The notes beneath the pieces are model-generated. The model saw only the letters and a list, made by a program, of their open reading frames with translations. It was not told the DNA's origin and did no database searches. A stretch of 64,000 nt of DNA from Isoetes taiwanensis (lineage: Eukaryota; Streptophyta; Lycopodiopsida; Isoetales; Isoetaceae): assembly GCA_021234155.1 (NCBI GenBank), contig JAJEKV010000025.1:4825823-4889822 (forward strand), written 5' to 3'. A program made the position numbers and the translations under genes. Positions 1 to 11,396 of the stretch are shown in pieces. Each line of letters opens with the position of its first letter. Positions within the stretch are counted from its first letter, which is position 1.

Positions 1-191
1 TGCAATCACCCTATTATATCAAAGGTAGATCGCCTTTTTTATTTTTATGATATACATAGGGGGTTTTCAGTGTTTTGACACGCTTTTCACTAAGGTTTTC
101 CTATGATTTCGATGTATTCAAATGGATGTACTAATGCGTACATCTAGAGTGCACCATTTCGGAGCCATTGATTTTAAATTTTTTTCCAATG

Positions 192-286
192 GTCAACAAC
201 CAATGGCTCACAACAAAAGCCCTTTTTGTGGCGCAGGGTGCATAATGTCAACAACCAATGGCTCACAACAAAAGCCCTTTTTGTGT
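192..286. repeat. Short tandem duplication
   Basis: A 39-bp segment beginning GTCAACAACCAATGGCTCAC occurs at 192 and again at 247. The offset is 55 bp and the copies are nearly identical. It leads directly into the larger duplication that follows. No gene is visible in the first 290 bases. Confidence 0.85.
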
Positions 287-289
287 GTG

Positions 290-1042
290 TGGTGCATAAT
301 GGGCACATGAAGGGCTTGAAGGGCGCATGTAGTCGCGCTTCCGTCGACAACACATTTCTTATCATAACTTTTGATCTAGAGCCTGCTTGGAGATGATTTT
401 ATTATTGCGTTGGAAAGCTCTCTCCCAGATCTTTTTGATAGTGTATGATATGGATATGTTTGGTTAAGTTATCTATGCTAAAACAGCAATTTTTCTGCCG
501 GGTTTGGTAGGCTTTCACATCCTACCACCGATTAATACACAGATTGCGCTATTGATATTGTTTTATGGCTCATTCAATGAAGCTTGCAAAAATTACCATG
601 CATTTTTAGATTTTGAGGGAGTTATTAAGCAAATTCCAAGGCTTCTAGATCCTTGTGCTAACAAGCAAAGGTGTGGTGCATAATGGGCACATGAAGGGCT
701 TGAAGGGCGCATGTAGTGCAATTTCCCCGAACACAATTCTTATCATAACTTTTGATCCGTGAGTCTGCTTGAGATGATTTTATTATGTTGGAAAGCTCTC
801 TCCCAGATCTTTTGATAGTTTATGATATGGATATGTTTGGTTGTTATCTATGCTAAAATATCAAATTTTTGGTTTTTTTGGTAGGCTTTCACATCCTACC
901 GCTGATTAATCTGAGATTGCTTATTGATATTGTTTTATAGCTCATTCGAATGAAGCTTTGCAAAAAATTACCATGTATTTTTAGATTTTGAGGCGCTTAT
1001 TAAGCAAATTTTCAAGGCTTATAGATCCTTGTGCTAACAAGC
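290..1042. repeat. Tandem duplication, two units of about 383 bp
   Basis: The block starting GTGCATAATGGGCACATGAAG at about 291 recurs at about 675. The two units align through to CTTGTGCTAACAAGC near 665 and 1042. Differences are small indels, several of them next to CG dinucleotides. Neither unit holds a convincing reading frame. Confidence 0.85.
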
Positions 1043-1360
1043 GTAAAAGTTTCCCACTTTGGTTTCTCGCCACAAGAATCCATGGAGGCCAAAGGCTGCT
1101 ATTAAATTCCAGTTGAAAAATGTTTGTGTATGGGTGTTGCAAACTTTATGACTTTCAGAATAATGGAATAAATCTGCTCTATCTTTATGGTAACTTTTAC
1201 TTATGTTCTATTTGTTTTATTGTGATGAAATTCAAAAGCTGCAGTGATGAAAGCCTCAAATGAATTCTAGTTTTTTCGGGGTTTGAATTCTAAAATTTTT
1301 GTCGGGGGGGGCTTAGGGCGTCCCCTAAGGCCCTCGGGCCAAAAAAATTTTTGCAACACA

Positions 1361-1932
1361 AAACCATTAACATCCAACATATAAAATTAAATCCCCAACA
1401 CATAACAACCATTGACATTAACAATCAACACATAACTACCATTGACATTAATTAACATTAACCATTGGGTCCAACACATTTGAATTAAAAATCTCCTTAA
1501 ACCCCCTTTGGTTTGGGTGCATATTCACACGGGGGTGACGTAGGGCAGCAGAGCCCTCATAATTGCATTTTGCACGCATTTAAATCAACACCATATAGTA
1601 TTCCGCTTTGAAATCTATAGTATTTTGCGAATCTTGTTATACAAAGATAGCAAATTTTGTACTTGCGAGGAACTTTACGCGACGGTAGATTAAGGAATAA
1701 GGGGTGAATATGCCTATCCAAGAGCTCTCGTTGTCTGAGTCACCCCCCGTGTGAATATGCACCCAAACCAAAGGGGGTTTAAGGGGATTTTAATTTAAAT
1801 GTGTTGGACCCAATGGTTGTGTTAATTAATGTCAATGGTAGTTATGTGTTGGTTGTTAATGTCAATGGTTGTTATGTGTTGGTTGTTATGTGTTGGGGAT
1901 TTAATTTTTTATATGTTGGATGTTAATGGTTT
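1361..1932. mobile_element. Foldback/MITE-like element with arms of about 190 bp
   Basis: The left arm begins AAACCATTAACATCCAAC at 1361. Its reverse complement ends at 1932. The arms pair through to about 1538 on the left and 1740 on the right, with a loop of about 200 bp. Each arm contains the short internal repeat ACATAACWACCATTGACATTAA. There is no coding capacity and I see no clear target duplication. The terminus is not one I can assign to a superfamily, so foldback element is the safest label. Confidence 0.8.
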
Positions 1933-2401
1933 GTCTTTCAACCGTGAAACATTTATCCTTAGAGCTTGAGTTTATTCATGCCAATTAGGACTCCTCTCTC
2001 CCTCATACTTAAAAGTTTAAGACAACAACCACATACCTATAGAATGGGGACATCCTATCCTCTCTTCTTAACGCCCTTCTTGATATTGTTTTCAACATCT
2101 TAGAGAACAATTTAACTCCTACATATTTCATATTGCTTGATGGCGTCTATCCTACTAACATTTTTGCAACCTCACTCTACTAAAAGCAGAGTTTCATTAA
2201 AGTTGGAATTCTGAAGACAAGTTGGAATAATTTTTATATAGTATACTTGGAGGGTTATGTATACCTCAATACTTATAGTATGGTTATGTGTATTACATAA
2301 GGTTATGTATACATGTGTATACTAGTATACATCAATACTTATATTACTTTATATGTGTACTACAAAGGTTATGTATACCGTTGTATACTAACACAAACTG
2401 A
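1933..2401. repeat. AT-rich spacer with repeated GGTTATGTATAC motif
   Basis: No gene is visible. Between about 2250 and 2395 the motif GGTTATGTATAC occurs three times, with TATAC palindromes and CATCAATACTTATA copies between them. This looks like a decayed short tandem repeat. Confidence 0.55.
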
Positions 2402-2638
2402 TTACAATAAGATAACAAGTACTATTATTCTTCTACTATTACTCAATGATCGGAATCCAGCGTATACGCCGAGATCCTTTTCTTCGATCATGAACATTTG
2501 ATACTCTATTCCATAGGAGATGGATGATAACATCGACGGATCGTGATAATGGCGCAGGATTGAGAGCAATGCGGGTGGGAGCCAGCCTTCAAGCTTGCAT
2601 ATATCTGGCCAAGGCCGCTTGAAGTCCTCATGATTCAT
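2402..2638 (-). CDS. Small unidentified reading frame, 78 aa
   Basis: The frame starts at 2638 on the minus strand. Its first 45 residues have a coding-like composition, with WPDIC, GWLPPALLSIL and YGIEYQMFM segments. The last part (residues about 65-78) is hydrophobic and may be read-through. The WxxLP-type start loosely recalls plant F-box proteins, but I do not see a real F-box and make no functional claim. It is divergent from the gene at 2925, and the 290 bp between the two starts contain a triple repeat and a TATA box. It could be an exon or a chance frame. Confidence 0.3.
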   Translation of the reverse strand: MNHEDFKRPWPDICKLEGWLPPALLSILRHYHDPSMLSSISYGIEYQMFMIEEKDLGVYAGFRSLSNSRRIIVLVILL

Positions 2639-2734
2639 CTTGCAAGTGATAGAATCACGCTCAAGACCGTAAATACGCCATAGCTAGATCTGAGGCCAAT
2701 GTTGTCGCGACTCGGCAATTTGATGTATATTTAT

Positions 2735-2812
2735 ACCCACCAAAATTATTGATGGTATATACCCACCAAAATTATTGATGGTATATACTCACCAAAATTA
2801 TTGATAGTATAT
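2735..2812. repeat. Three tandem 26-bp units upstream of a TATA box
   Basis: The unit ACCCACCAAAATTATTGATG plus TATAT occurs at 2735, 2761 and 2787, the third with two substitutions. It lies about 70 bp upstream of the TATA box of the small gene at 2925, so it could be a promoter-proximal repeat. The relative at 6261 lacks the triplet but keeps CACCCCAATAATTCACATC in a similar place. Confidence 0.85.
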
Positions 2813-2881
2813 ACATAGAAATTATTGGATCATATACATGTATGGTACTCGTATAATGGCAATGAACACCAATTACTTCAC

Positions 2882-2888
2882 TATAAAA
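2882..2888 (+). promoter_or_regulatory. TATA box of the small gene at 2925
   Basis: TATAAAA sits inside TTCACTATAAAAGCAGCTCC, 43 bp upstream of the ATG. The same block through to CATTCATCTCCCATGG is conserved before the second copy at 6261 (TATA at 6218). That makes a real core promoter likely. Confidence 0.6.
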
Positions 2889-2924
2889 GCAGCTCCATTC
2901 GGTGGTAGAGGTCATTCATCTCCC

Positions 2925-3164
2925 ATGGCCTTGCCTGATCGTCCGGAGAACATCCAAACCATCAAGTGCTACATGAGCTACAACGATCTGTATGATTGCG
3001 CAATAAAGGGTGTCAAGATGGATCCATGGCTGCAATCCAAAGCAGATGGTCCTGCGAGTGCTTGCAGGAAGCTCATTCGTGTTGTGATCCACCTATATTG
3101 GCTTCCTGATCAGGAGATCTATGAGCTGAATGCCATTACCTCATTCGGTGTTGATGACGAGTGA
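2925..3164 (+). CDS. Unidentified small protein, 79 aa, TATA-driven
   Basis: I chose the ATG at 2925, not the longer frame from 2838, for two reasons. The 2838 start lies upstream of the TATA box at 2882, and the 2925 ATG has a good context (CCCATGGC). The protein starts MALPDRPENIQTIKCYMSY and ends SFGVDDE at the TGA of 3162-3164. It has no signal peptide or membrane segment. It is moderately acidic at the C-terminus, with three cysteines. A diverged relative with the same promoter, leader and C-terminal YELxxIT...DDE pattern lies at 6261-6508, so this is a small local family. I do not recognise the family. It could be a single-exon gene or the first exon of a longer one. Confidence 0.5.
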   Translation: MALPDRPENIQTIKCYMSYNDLYDCAIKGVKMDPWLQSKADGPASACRKLIRVVIHLYWLPDQEIYELNAITSFGVDDE

Positions 3165-5285
3165 ATCATCGATGATATGTATACCTGTTAAGGATATAAT
3201 AATATAAGCACTTATGATTTGTGTATCTGTTAAGGATATCCTTTATTATAAAGTTTTAGTGTATGTCGTGCATAAAACCCTAAAATTTTGACGGCTCAGA
3301 TTTGATCTTTAATTTAGTTCGACGGGCCAGATAGCCCATTGTTTTTCCTTCTCGCTCTAGCCGTTTAGGGTTCAATGGGTGATGTCTGCAGCTATAGCAG
3401 TTTTGGCAAGAGTGCATGCAGGATTCGATTCCTTTGTCCTTGCTAAAACTAGGCATAGAATTTTCGCCAGCCTTAGGAGTCGCTATGGCAAAGGGGAGCT
3501 CTTCGGGAGCCGAGAATCGCATTCTAAGTCATGTTTGGTTTTCTTAGCTCAACGGTGCAGAGGCAAACAAAAGCAACAGATGGATTAGTCCAAAGATTGT
3601 GCCACCACATTCTTGAGCAACGGAGCACGTTGACTTTACGCTTCAACGCCAACCTCCTCTTCCATGGAAAACGCAGCCTTCCCGTCGGTGTTGCCTCTTC
3701 TTCTCGATACTTCGCATCTTCCTATAAAATAAGCTACATTTCCTCTTTTCACATGCATTCTCAAGCTTCACATGCATCGAGTGGCCCCTCTCATCCGGGC
3801 AAAACAGCAGTCTTTTTGGATTCCCAAAGAAGGAAAGCAACAATGGATAATCTCGGCACCTACCATCGGGCCAGGAGATGTATAGCAGAGGTAAAGCTTC
3901 AAATCCAGATAGCCCCCGTTTTCTTCGCTTAGACGCTTTTTAGGGTAGCTATGGCTAAATCGAATCATAGAGGGGATGTATTGGCAGCTACAACGCTTTT
4001 GTGGGGATGCCCATATGAGACAATGCGGATAGAGAAAGAGACATGCGATTATTCTAAGAAATAAAACAAACAAAGGACTTTATTTCCAATGGCATCTACA
4101 GATCTGCCAGGACTCTTTCTGTTTGGCGATGGTCCTCAGACCTGAAGCTGCTGAGAGAGTATTCAGGTGGGTAATCGTTTATGTTCAGAAATTAAACAAA
4201 TTTCTCTGACTGTAGAGCTTTCAGATGCTAAATCCTTCTACTTGATCTCAAGTCGCAGCTTGTTATAGGTTTTTGATGGTGTCTCGCGTTCAAAGCTTAC
4301 CTTAGAATGGCTCTCATAAGTCTTAAGGGTCTATGGCATGTTGAATCGCATTTGTATCTTATTCTAAGGCTGAGGTATGGCAGACTGATTCCTTCTCACC
4401 ATGTTTGATATACTTTTACCTGCCTATTTTGGGTGCCTTATTTTGCTGCAGCTTATGAGGAGTCTGTCACTCTAAGCAAATGCTGCCATCATACCAGTTT
4501 CTTTGGGTGAATCCAATGAGGGTATCTGCTGGGTGTTTCTTGAATGTGGATGCCCCTTTTCATTGATTTACTTATTTGTTTCGTAATTTATATTTCGTAT
4601 CTCTTCCAACAAAATCTAAACTAGATGTCACCACAAAGTTAACATTCAAGTAAGATTCACTTTCGATTCTCTCTTTTTCTAATTTTTGTCCATGGAAGCG
4701 AGGTTTTAATCTTATGAGCCCACATCTATTCTCAAGGAACAATCTTGAATTAGAAATGCAAAGGATCAATATGGTGCAAATTTCCTTCCTTATAGAAGAG
4801 ATCACCATGTTCAAGGGTCTACAGACCGCTTCTCCAATGGGCTTCTCGCTGTTGATTTTCTCGGTAAATCTCTCATGTTCTTTCTTTCCTTTGATCTTAT
4901 TGTTTATATATATGTAACTATTTCCTTTTTTGAGGTATTCCCCGCTTAATTTTGCGGCCTTCTAAGTTGGGATTGCCATATTTCCCCTTTCTTATCTCCG
5001 AGATCTTCGATTATTCATAGAATAAATTTTGCAACAAATGGCTCCGTATGTTTAGACTCTACATCGGGTTATGTTGGTAAGAAGTTTACTTGATAAAGTT
5101 TTAACAAACGCCTTAGATTGGCTTAATCATCTTTGTGATTCAATCTTCCTGGATTTAAAGTAGCATATCTAGACATGTACGATTCTCTTCTGCAGATCAG
5201 TCTGAATTATGATAAGCTTGGAATTTGATGAAAAGAAAAGTACTGATAACAATGATATGAAAAAGGGCCTACAAAAGAATCTACC
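3165..5285. other. Gene-poor stretch, no recognised gene
   Basis: Only short overlapping frames are present. The longest, 3531-3932 plus (133 aa), is rich in Ser and His and starts in a region with no promoter signal; an opposite-strand frame at 3768-4073 overlaps it. Neither has a recognisable domain. Most of 4100-5285 is AT-rich, intron- or spacer-like sequence. Confidence 0.6.
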
Positions 5286-5317
5286 ACTACACGATTGGAC
5301 AAAAGACAAAATAAGAT

Positions 5318-5405
5318 TTGTTTATTAACTCCAAGCCATGTAGGCTGCACTTTCCGCACTCAAAAAAAAGTTTATTTATTAAGCCATGTAGGTTGAATTT
5401 TTCGC
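5318..5405. repeat. Tandem duplication of about 53 bp
   Basis: AAGCCATGTAGGCTGCACTTTCCGC and AAGCCATGTAGGTTGAATTTTTCGC follow each other, each preceded by a TTTATTAA run. A second loose duplication lies at about 5690-5790 (ATTAGAGGCAACAA and AGGTTCATA each twice). Neither region is coding. Confidence 0.7.
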
Positions 5406-5579
5406 TTTTTATTGCATTGTTACACCGCTCACATGTTTGCAGCTTGACAAATTTACTTTTAGGATTAGAAGATGTTAGGGCGCTTGTAGAAGCAACATGC
5501 ATAGTAGATGCCAAATTTGCACTTAACTTATAGTTGGAGATTTTAAATATTTGTGTCCAATGCAACTTTCCCATTTGTG

Positions 5580-6215
5580 TCTTTCCATGTCACATTCCTA
5601 AATGGTGTGACATTCCTAAATGGTGCAGTCTTGCAAAACAATGCAGTCCATATACAAAAGGCATATAGGTGTGCAAAACGCATATACAATTAGAGGCAAC
5701 AATGTCATTCGTGAGGTTCATATAGATGTGAACAACCAATTATTAGAGGCAACAACAATCTTAAGGTTCATAGAGGTCTGTATTTAGTGCCCAAACATTG
5801 CCAAAAGAACGCTGACATCATTTCTACTAAGCTATATTGATATTGAATGTAAGATCCAAATACATAAAAATAGGCAAATCGATTAAGGTTGTGCCTATTT
5901 AAATTAATAACATAAAATATCACAGAGTTCCCACTTTACATAATGACACAACCATTACAAAAATAAGAATGACAAAGAGGCATAGTTTGACATGTTTTCC
6001 CCATTGTGGCCCAAAAATATTTATAGGCTCTCAACTTTTACGCCAAAGAACGGCACCAACGCATTAGTATATAATATAAGCATAGTGAATATTAGGTGAT
6101 GTATAGAATGCGAGTACATGATAGAATCATACCTGCATTTAGTACATGATACTTGTATACGCTCAATGATGGCGCCATGACCCACCCCAATAATTCACAT
6201 CAATAATTTTACTTC
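5580..6215. other. Non-coding AT-rich stretch
   Basis: Apart from the small duplication near 5690-5790 I see nothing recognisable here. The last 70 bp (CACCCCAATAATTCACATC) resemble the sequence upstream of the 2925 gene and mark the start of the duplicated copy. Confidence 0.5.
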
Positions 6216-6260
6216 ACTATAAAAAACAGCTCCATTCGGGCTAGAGGTCATTCATCTCCC

Positions 6261-6508
6261 ATGGATTATTTGCCTTCTTCTCGCTTCACCACATCGAGGC
6301 GATCAAGTGCTCAATGAGCCACTCTGATCTTGTTGGTTGCCTAGATGTGCATCTTCTTCTTTGATCCCTACCGCTGAAGAAAAGCTTTGGGCGCCGAGAT
6401 TCATTGCCCCTCGTCAATTCGTGTTATGATCCATCCGATTTGGCTTCCCCCGAGCGCATGAGCTATGAGATATCAGGGATCACTATTACAGATCCTGAAG
6501 ATGAATGA
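6261..6508 (+). pseudogene. Decayed copy of the 79-aa gene at 2925
   Basis: The segment from the TATA box (6218-6224) through CAGCTCCATTCGG and CATTCATCTCCCATGG matches the promoter and leader of the gene at 2925. After the ATG at 6261 the frame stops after about 18 codons. Related sequence continues (ATCAAGTGCT, ATTCGTGTT, TGATCCATCC, GGCTTCC) to a terminal GATGAATGA at 6500-6508. In another frame it ends YEISGIT...PEDE, parallel to YELNAIT...VDDE in the other copy. It is broken by indels and substitutions, or damaged by consensus errors. No function is known. Confidence 0.6.
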
Positions 6509-6651
6509 ATCACATGTTCAACATATAAGCACTTCTGACCATTTTATCTATGAATCATGTATGCATTTATATATTAAAGATGTAAGCAGTTATATATGAT
6601 CACAAATATAGTAATGTACAAGATCTTATGTATTAAGATGAAAGATATGTA

Positions 6652-8789
6652 TTACAAGTACAAGATCTCATGTATTAAGATGAACAATGTGCTATGTCTT
6701 TCCACATGTCTACAATATATTTCTAATTTGACTGTTTTCGCCTCTTGCCATTGGCATCCTGCATAATGAATAGCATCTAAATTTTCATACCTTGAAGCAT
6801 CGGAAGGATTAGGCCGCCAACGCTTAGTCAAGCGCCTTTGTAGTCCCCCCAAGAGGGCTTCCACCACGATACAAAAATATGGCCAAAATATGTAGATTCC
6901 GGATCAAGAACAAAGATTCTCCTCCGATATCCTAACCAAGTGGCGGTGTTATCATCTCCGTGTCCGACTTTAACAAACATACCCTTTGTCACATGTAATG
7001 TGATCAAACTCTTCAAGAGGCAACACCGACGCCATCCGACGGGCTACAATAAGATGGTAAAGGTCGTGGTGACCAAGGCAGATATTGCCGACCTGAACAA
7101 ATGTTGTTTGTTCTAGAGGAGCTTGTCTTGTTTGTGGCCAAAATGCATCATTTTGAGGACGCCCCGAGCAACATCCTCCAAAGAGATAAGAAGTCGGCCC
7201 AATATTCAACATTTGCGGTATTGCCTTGCAAACAAGCTACTTTCTTTGATTCTTACATATGTCCTTCCATAGGGAGACGTATTTGTTGATGCTATCCTTC
7301 AACCCCGAAGATCCTTCAATGTTGGTCTAGGAGGAATATTTTGTGGCACACCACTTGGTAGCATTGGCTGACCATGTTCATCCTCTTCCACATTCTAACT
7401 CCCCGAGAATCTCTTTGGAAGCCACTTTTATGTGTAGGACGATTTTGTATTGCATAACAAGCCAATCTCCCCGCCATCTTAAATTTGAAGAGCAATGGTT
7501 CAAGATGCCCAACCAGGCTATTCCCTTATCTGGGATGAATCCTTCACAAAAGCCTTCCAATTTGGAACTTCATCAATAAAGTATGGAATTGAGATTTTGC
7601 ATTGCACTTGCCGAACAAGTAAAGTAGCTCGTAGTGTCAAAGCATCCGATGAACTCATCAAGGTTGAAAATTTTCCAAATAAAGCATCAATATCATCATG
7701 GGTGTGGCCGACCATCATAAAGCCCACTTGGATCTCATCAAAGACCTTAAGCCAAGTCAAATAAGATAAGTATGAGAAGACATACCTATTTTTGTTTTGC
7801 CCCGATGCATTATCAAGTTGCAAATAGAGATTTCGGGAGAGGGTTGAACACCTCAGATTCGCTGTAGTTGAAGCATTTGGCAATACTTCGCCATAGAAGC
7901 AAGTTTGTTCTTCAAAGGATTGGTATCCTTGACGCTTGCATCCATTTGCAATCTGCAGGCTTACTTCCACATAAGTCACCTATCTTGTCCTCTTGTACCA
8001 ATTCCAAGTTATGCAATATCCTAGAAAGTGAACCAATGTGGAAGTTTGAATAATCTTTCTATAAATCAAGTGAGAAATGACCATAGGCACGCACCACCAT
8101 GCCCATGAGTCGAAGCTCACAAACCGCTTTCAAGCATCACCTCTCCATACAGATTTTGCTAGATGATGACTTCTAGACACTAAAGTCTTAACCTGATCCA
8201 TCTTATCATGTATTATACATAGATGATTTTCTCGAGACCGCCGTGACAATGCTCTCCAATGCCAATATTGACTGCAAGAACGTTGTTCTAGCATATGAGC
8301 CCGACGCTGAATTGCAAGATTTCGCCTCTCTTGTATCTTTTGTTTTTCTAGCTTTTGCTTAATTACCACGCAGATGTTGCATTTAGAGAAGGTCAGATTT
8401 TTTTGTAATGCTAACATCCGAAATTCCCTTTTCCATATACTATAAAAGAGTTCAAGGCTACAAAGCTTGTTCCCGTAAGCCTTCAACGATCGCACCAACT
8501 TTATGTATAAGCTTCTTATTAAAAATGGAAGGAAGCTTGCGACGCTTTCTCTTACATCATCTCTACCTCTTTTTGTTCTATGGGGAATACTTTCAAAGAT
8601 TCTCCTCAATGAATCTGCCTAGCACACATTCTATGGCCAAGTAGTGGATCTAGGCTTTAGAGCCAAGATACCATGTTCACCACCATTGCACCCGCTTCAA
8701 ATATGTTTCTCCAATTGTAAAATGTTGACTGACTGATACCTAAAGCCATGCGCCGCCCAGCCAGACAAAATTCCATCCCCTTGAGCACT
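6652..8789 (-). pseudogene. DUF7869-type transposase-like gene, frameshifted, 3' portion
   Basis: Read from high to low coordinates, the minus strand shows in order: a segment with KGMEFCLAGRRMALGIS (about 8780-8700); a Lys/Arg-rich segment with TFSKCNICVVIKQKLEK and a KMDQVKTL motif (8609-8130); and the core at 7979-7518 with LDNASGQNKNRYVFSYL, then GFMMVGHTHDDIDALFGKFS. The core pattern (DNxxGQNKN...F..VGHTH.DID..F) is that of plant DUF7869 proteins. These form a large, repetitive, transposon-like family of unproven enzymology. Further pieces at 7212-6652 fit the C-terminal part (FVQVGN, YFGHIFVSWWKPS). Several frameshifts break it. The retroelement at 8790-18548 interrupts its upstream part, which should resume beyond 18548. 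Confidence 0.75.
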
Positions 8790-10535
8790 TGTTGACCCTC
8801 AACCTGGCCTAGAGAGTCAAACACAAGAAGCCAACTTGAATGTTCACTCAAGTTGGGGTTAGAACCTCCAGATCACTTAAGGTGATCAATCTACACAAGA
8901 ATTTTCCAAAGAAAAAGCTGAATCATAGAGTTTTCATACCTTTCCCAATTCTGCATTTTGGACTCCTTGCTCAAATCAACACAGATCTCGTGATGCGCAT
9001 TGATTTCCAAGGTCGATGACCGTGGACTTACTCGTAAAAAGTTGTAGGCAAACAAAGGTAAAGATCTTGACCAAGTCTGAGTCTTGATCTGTGAGATATT
9101 CGAGCTCAAAGTTGGGTCAATTTTTGGTCAATACCACTCAATGTAGCAAACAGAGCTCAGAGTTTTGTAACTTGAGTTGTAAATTGAATTTTAAGGAAAT
9201 TTCAAGACTAGGATGCTCTATAGACTTCAAAGGTAAGGTGCATGCTGCCAAATCAAAAATTGAATCTCTAAAACTATTTTTTGGCAATCGCTTTTGTGGA
9301 TATCACCGATTTGTATCGCATGTAATGCAAAAAATGGTAATTCGAGTTTGAGATGGATTTTTTTTGAAAGTTTTGTGCATACAGGTGCAAATAAGATGGA
9401 ATATGAAGTGCAAATGGTTTAATGCAAGAAAAAATAGGGGAATTCTTTTATGTAAAAATGTTTGTGATACAAGAATGCTAAAGGATCATGACAGTAGACT
9501 TTTTGAATACTTGGCAATCAATTTTCATTGATATGAAGGTAATACAAGGTGAATAAGGATCTTAGAAGCATATATCACCAATAATGTAGCTTAGGAGGTC
9601 AATAATAATATCAAAACAATAGTATCACCCCAATCTTCTCGTGATTAAACCGTGGAACACTCGTAAACTTCAAGAACGCTCTTCGATCATGCTCAAGATG
9701 TATCAATGTCGAGGTTTGATGCATCCGGGCCTTCAAAAATTCTCTCTGGGTCGATCACCCCAGCTTATATTTTCAAATTTTTATGGATCCGTAATCTTAG
9801 GCTTTGATTATGGGTTTGTTTGGTAGCTAAGAGGCGGGAAGAGAAGATTCGAGGAATTTAAGGCGTAAAACAGAGGTTCCCCGGCCGATTCAAGGAGTTT
9901 TCTAATTTTAAGGTTCGTGGAGGGAATCTCGCGAGCATTTTTCGAGTATTTTTGAGATTCCGCCTTTTAAAAATCAAATTTTTAATGGTATAAGTGGGAA
10001 AATGACCCTTTGGTTTTTTGGGATCTCCTAGGAATCTTTGAGGATGCCCTCCAAAAGTTTGGGAGCATATCTAGCCTTGCCACGTGGCATATGGCATCCT
10101 TATGGCATCTAGAGTGATACCTAGGTTATTCACCTAGGGTTTTGACATAGAATTTATTTTTCAAAGAAAAGGGCAAAAAGTGGAGTGGCATATGAAATAG
10201 AAAGGAATTTGTGATAGAATGAGAATGTGGTTGAGGCATCAAGGCAAAAAATGAGAGGGGGCATGGAGAAATGTAAAGAGGAATAATTTAGGAGCAAAAG
10301 ATTCTAGTTTACCATGGGGTCTTCCAAACTCTAGCTTCCAATCTTCAAAAAGGTATCTTTCAAACTTCTTACCCAGAACCTTATAAGCATCCTTTGACCT
10401 CAAATGGAGCATTTCTTATGAGAGTTGACCTTGAGGATAAAGATCCCTTGACCTTCACAACAATGTTGACTACCAAGTCTCCCTATCTTTAGCAAACAAA
10501 CCAATCAATTAGTATGTTGCCCTTTGGGGGCAACA
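8790..10535 (-). repeat. 3' LTR (element orientation), about 1.75 kb
   Basis: On the plus strand it starts TGTTGACCCTCAAC and ends GGGGGCAACA. In element orientation it therefore starts TGTTGCC and ends GTCAACA, the canonical TG...CA. It matches 16818-18548 along its whole length, with differences mostly short indels. It contains a CCTAGGTTATTCACCTAGG palindrome near 10110-10135 and a CACGTGGCATATGGCAT block near 10080. Open reading frames across it are not coding. Confidence 0.92.
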
Positions 10536-11390
10536 TCTCGCCAAAACAAGAAAATGGCTGGTCCCCTCAGCCATAAAGGGTCTTCATATGTGCTCAAAAG
10601 TGTATGAATGAGGATTATGGTGGAAAGAGAAGGTAAAGTGCAAGTGTTGATGGAATGGAGGTGAATATGGTGGTGTGAAGAAATGAGTGAGTGAAAGAGA
10701 GGTAAGAATGAGTGTAAACATGGTGAAATGGTGGGGGAGGTGGAGTGTATAAAGTGAGATGAATGTGTAAATGTTTGAATTTCGCCAAAACAAGAAAATG
10801 TGTGAAGAATGAGTATGGATATGGTAGGATAGTGATGGAAGTAGAGTGTACAAGTGAGGTGAAAGAGAGATCTTGCCAAAACAAAAAAAGTATGCATTCC
10901 TAATCCTTGAAAAATGCAACTCTGCTATGGTGGTAAAGCTGAACTGCAGAGTGCTTCTTTTGGGAATGAGAACAAGAATAAAAAAGTCCGAATGGATGGC
11001 AAGACAACTTATGGCGTGATGAATAAAAATGGAGAAAGGGTGCACCTGTCATGGAAACATACAAACAAATTAAACTTGATTCTGCAACTCGCTATGATGG
11101 TGAAGCTGAATTTGCAGAGTGCACATTTGGGGGAAAAAAAAAAATGAAAAAGCATGGCTGAATGGAGGGTAGGACCACAATGAGACAGGTGAATGAAAAT
11201 GGACAAAGGGTGTTCCCCGCAAAATGACACTTGGCAATTAATAAGAATCCCTGCTTTGAAGCTATTGGATGGCTCAACCTTCATAATCGGGCTAGTCTCA
11301 GAAACATAAACTTAATGAAGACATTAGTTCTAAATTTAAGACAAAGTGGAATCCAACCTATCTAGTGTCTAACTTTAATTCTAACTTGTT
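10536..11390 (-). repeat. Retroelement 3' untranslated region with internal repeats
   Basis: This lies between the end of pol and the 3' LTR in element orientation. A segment beginning near GCTATGGTGGTAAAGCTGAA (about 10924) recurs at about 11092, an offset near 170 bp. The motif CGCCAAAACAAGAAAATG adjoining the LTR (about 10539) recurs at 10784 and, modified, at 10874. Tandem repeats in the 3' untranslated region are known for Tat-group elements. The region is G/A-rich on the plus strand, so the long His/Ser/Phe-rich frames on the minus strand are composition artefacts. Confidence 0.7.
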
Positions 11391-11396
11391 TAAATT

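Noticed and set aside
3531-3932. 133-codon plus frame as a gene
   Set aside because: No domain, no promoter, an overlapping antisense frame of similar length and no second copy. Left as a gene-poor stretch.
8790-9351. Frames inside the LTRs (for example 9091-9351 and the copy near 17150)
   Set aside because: They lie wholly within long terminal repeats and are not conserved as frames between the two LTRs.
10505-11045. Overlapping minus-strand frames of 89-153 codons rich in His, Ser, Phe
   Set aside because: They lie in the repeat-rich untranslated region of the retroelement and reflect its G/A-biased plus strand.
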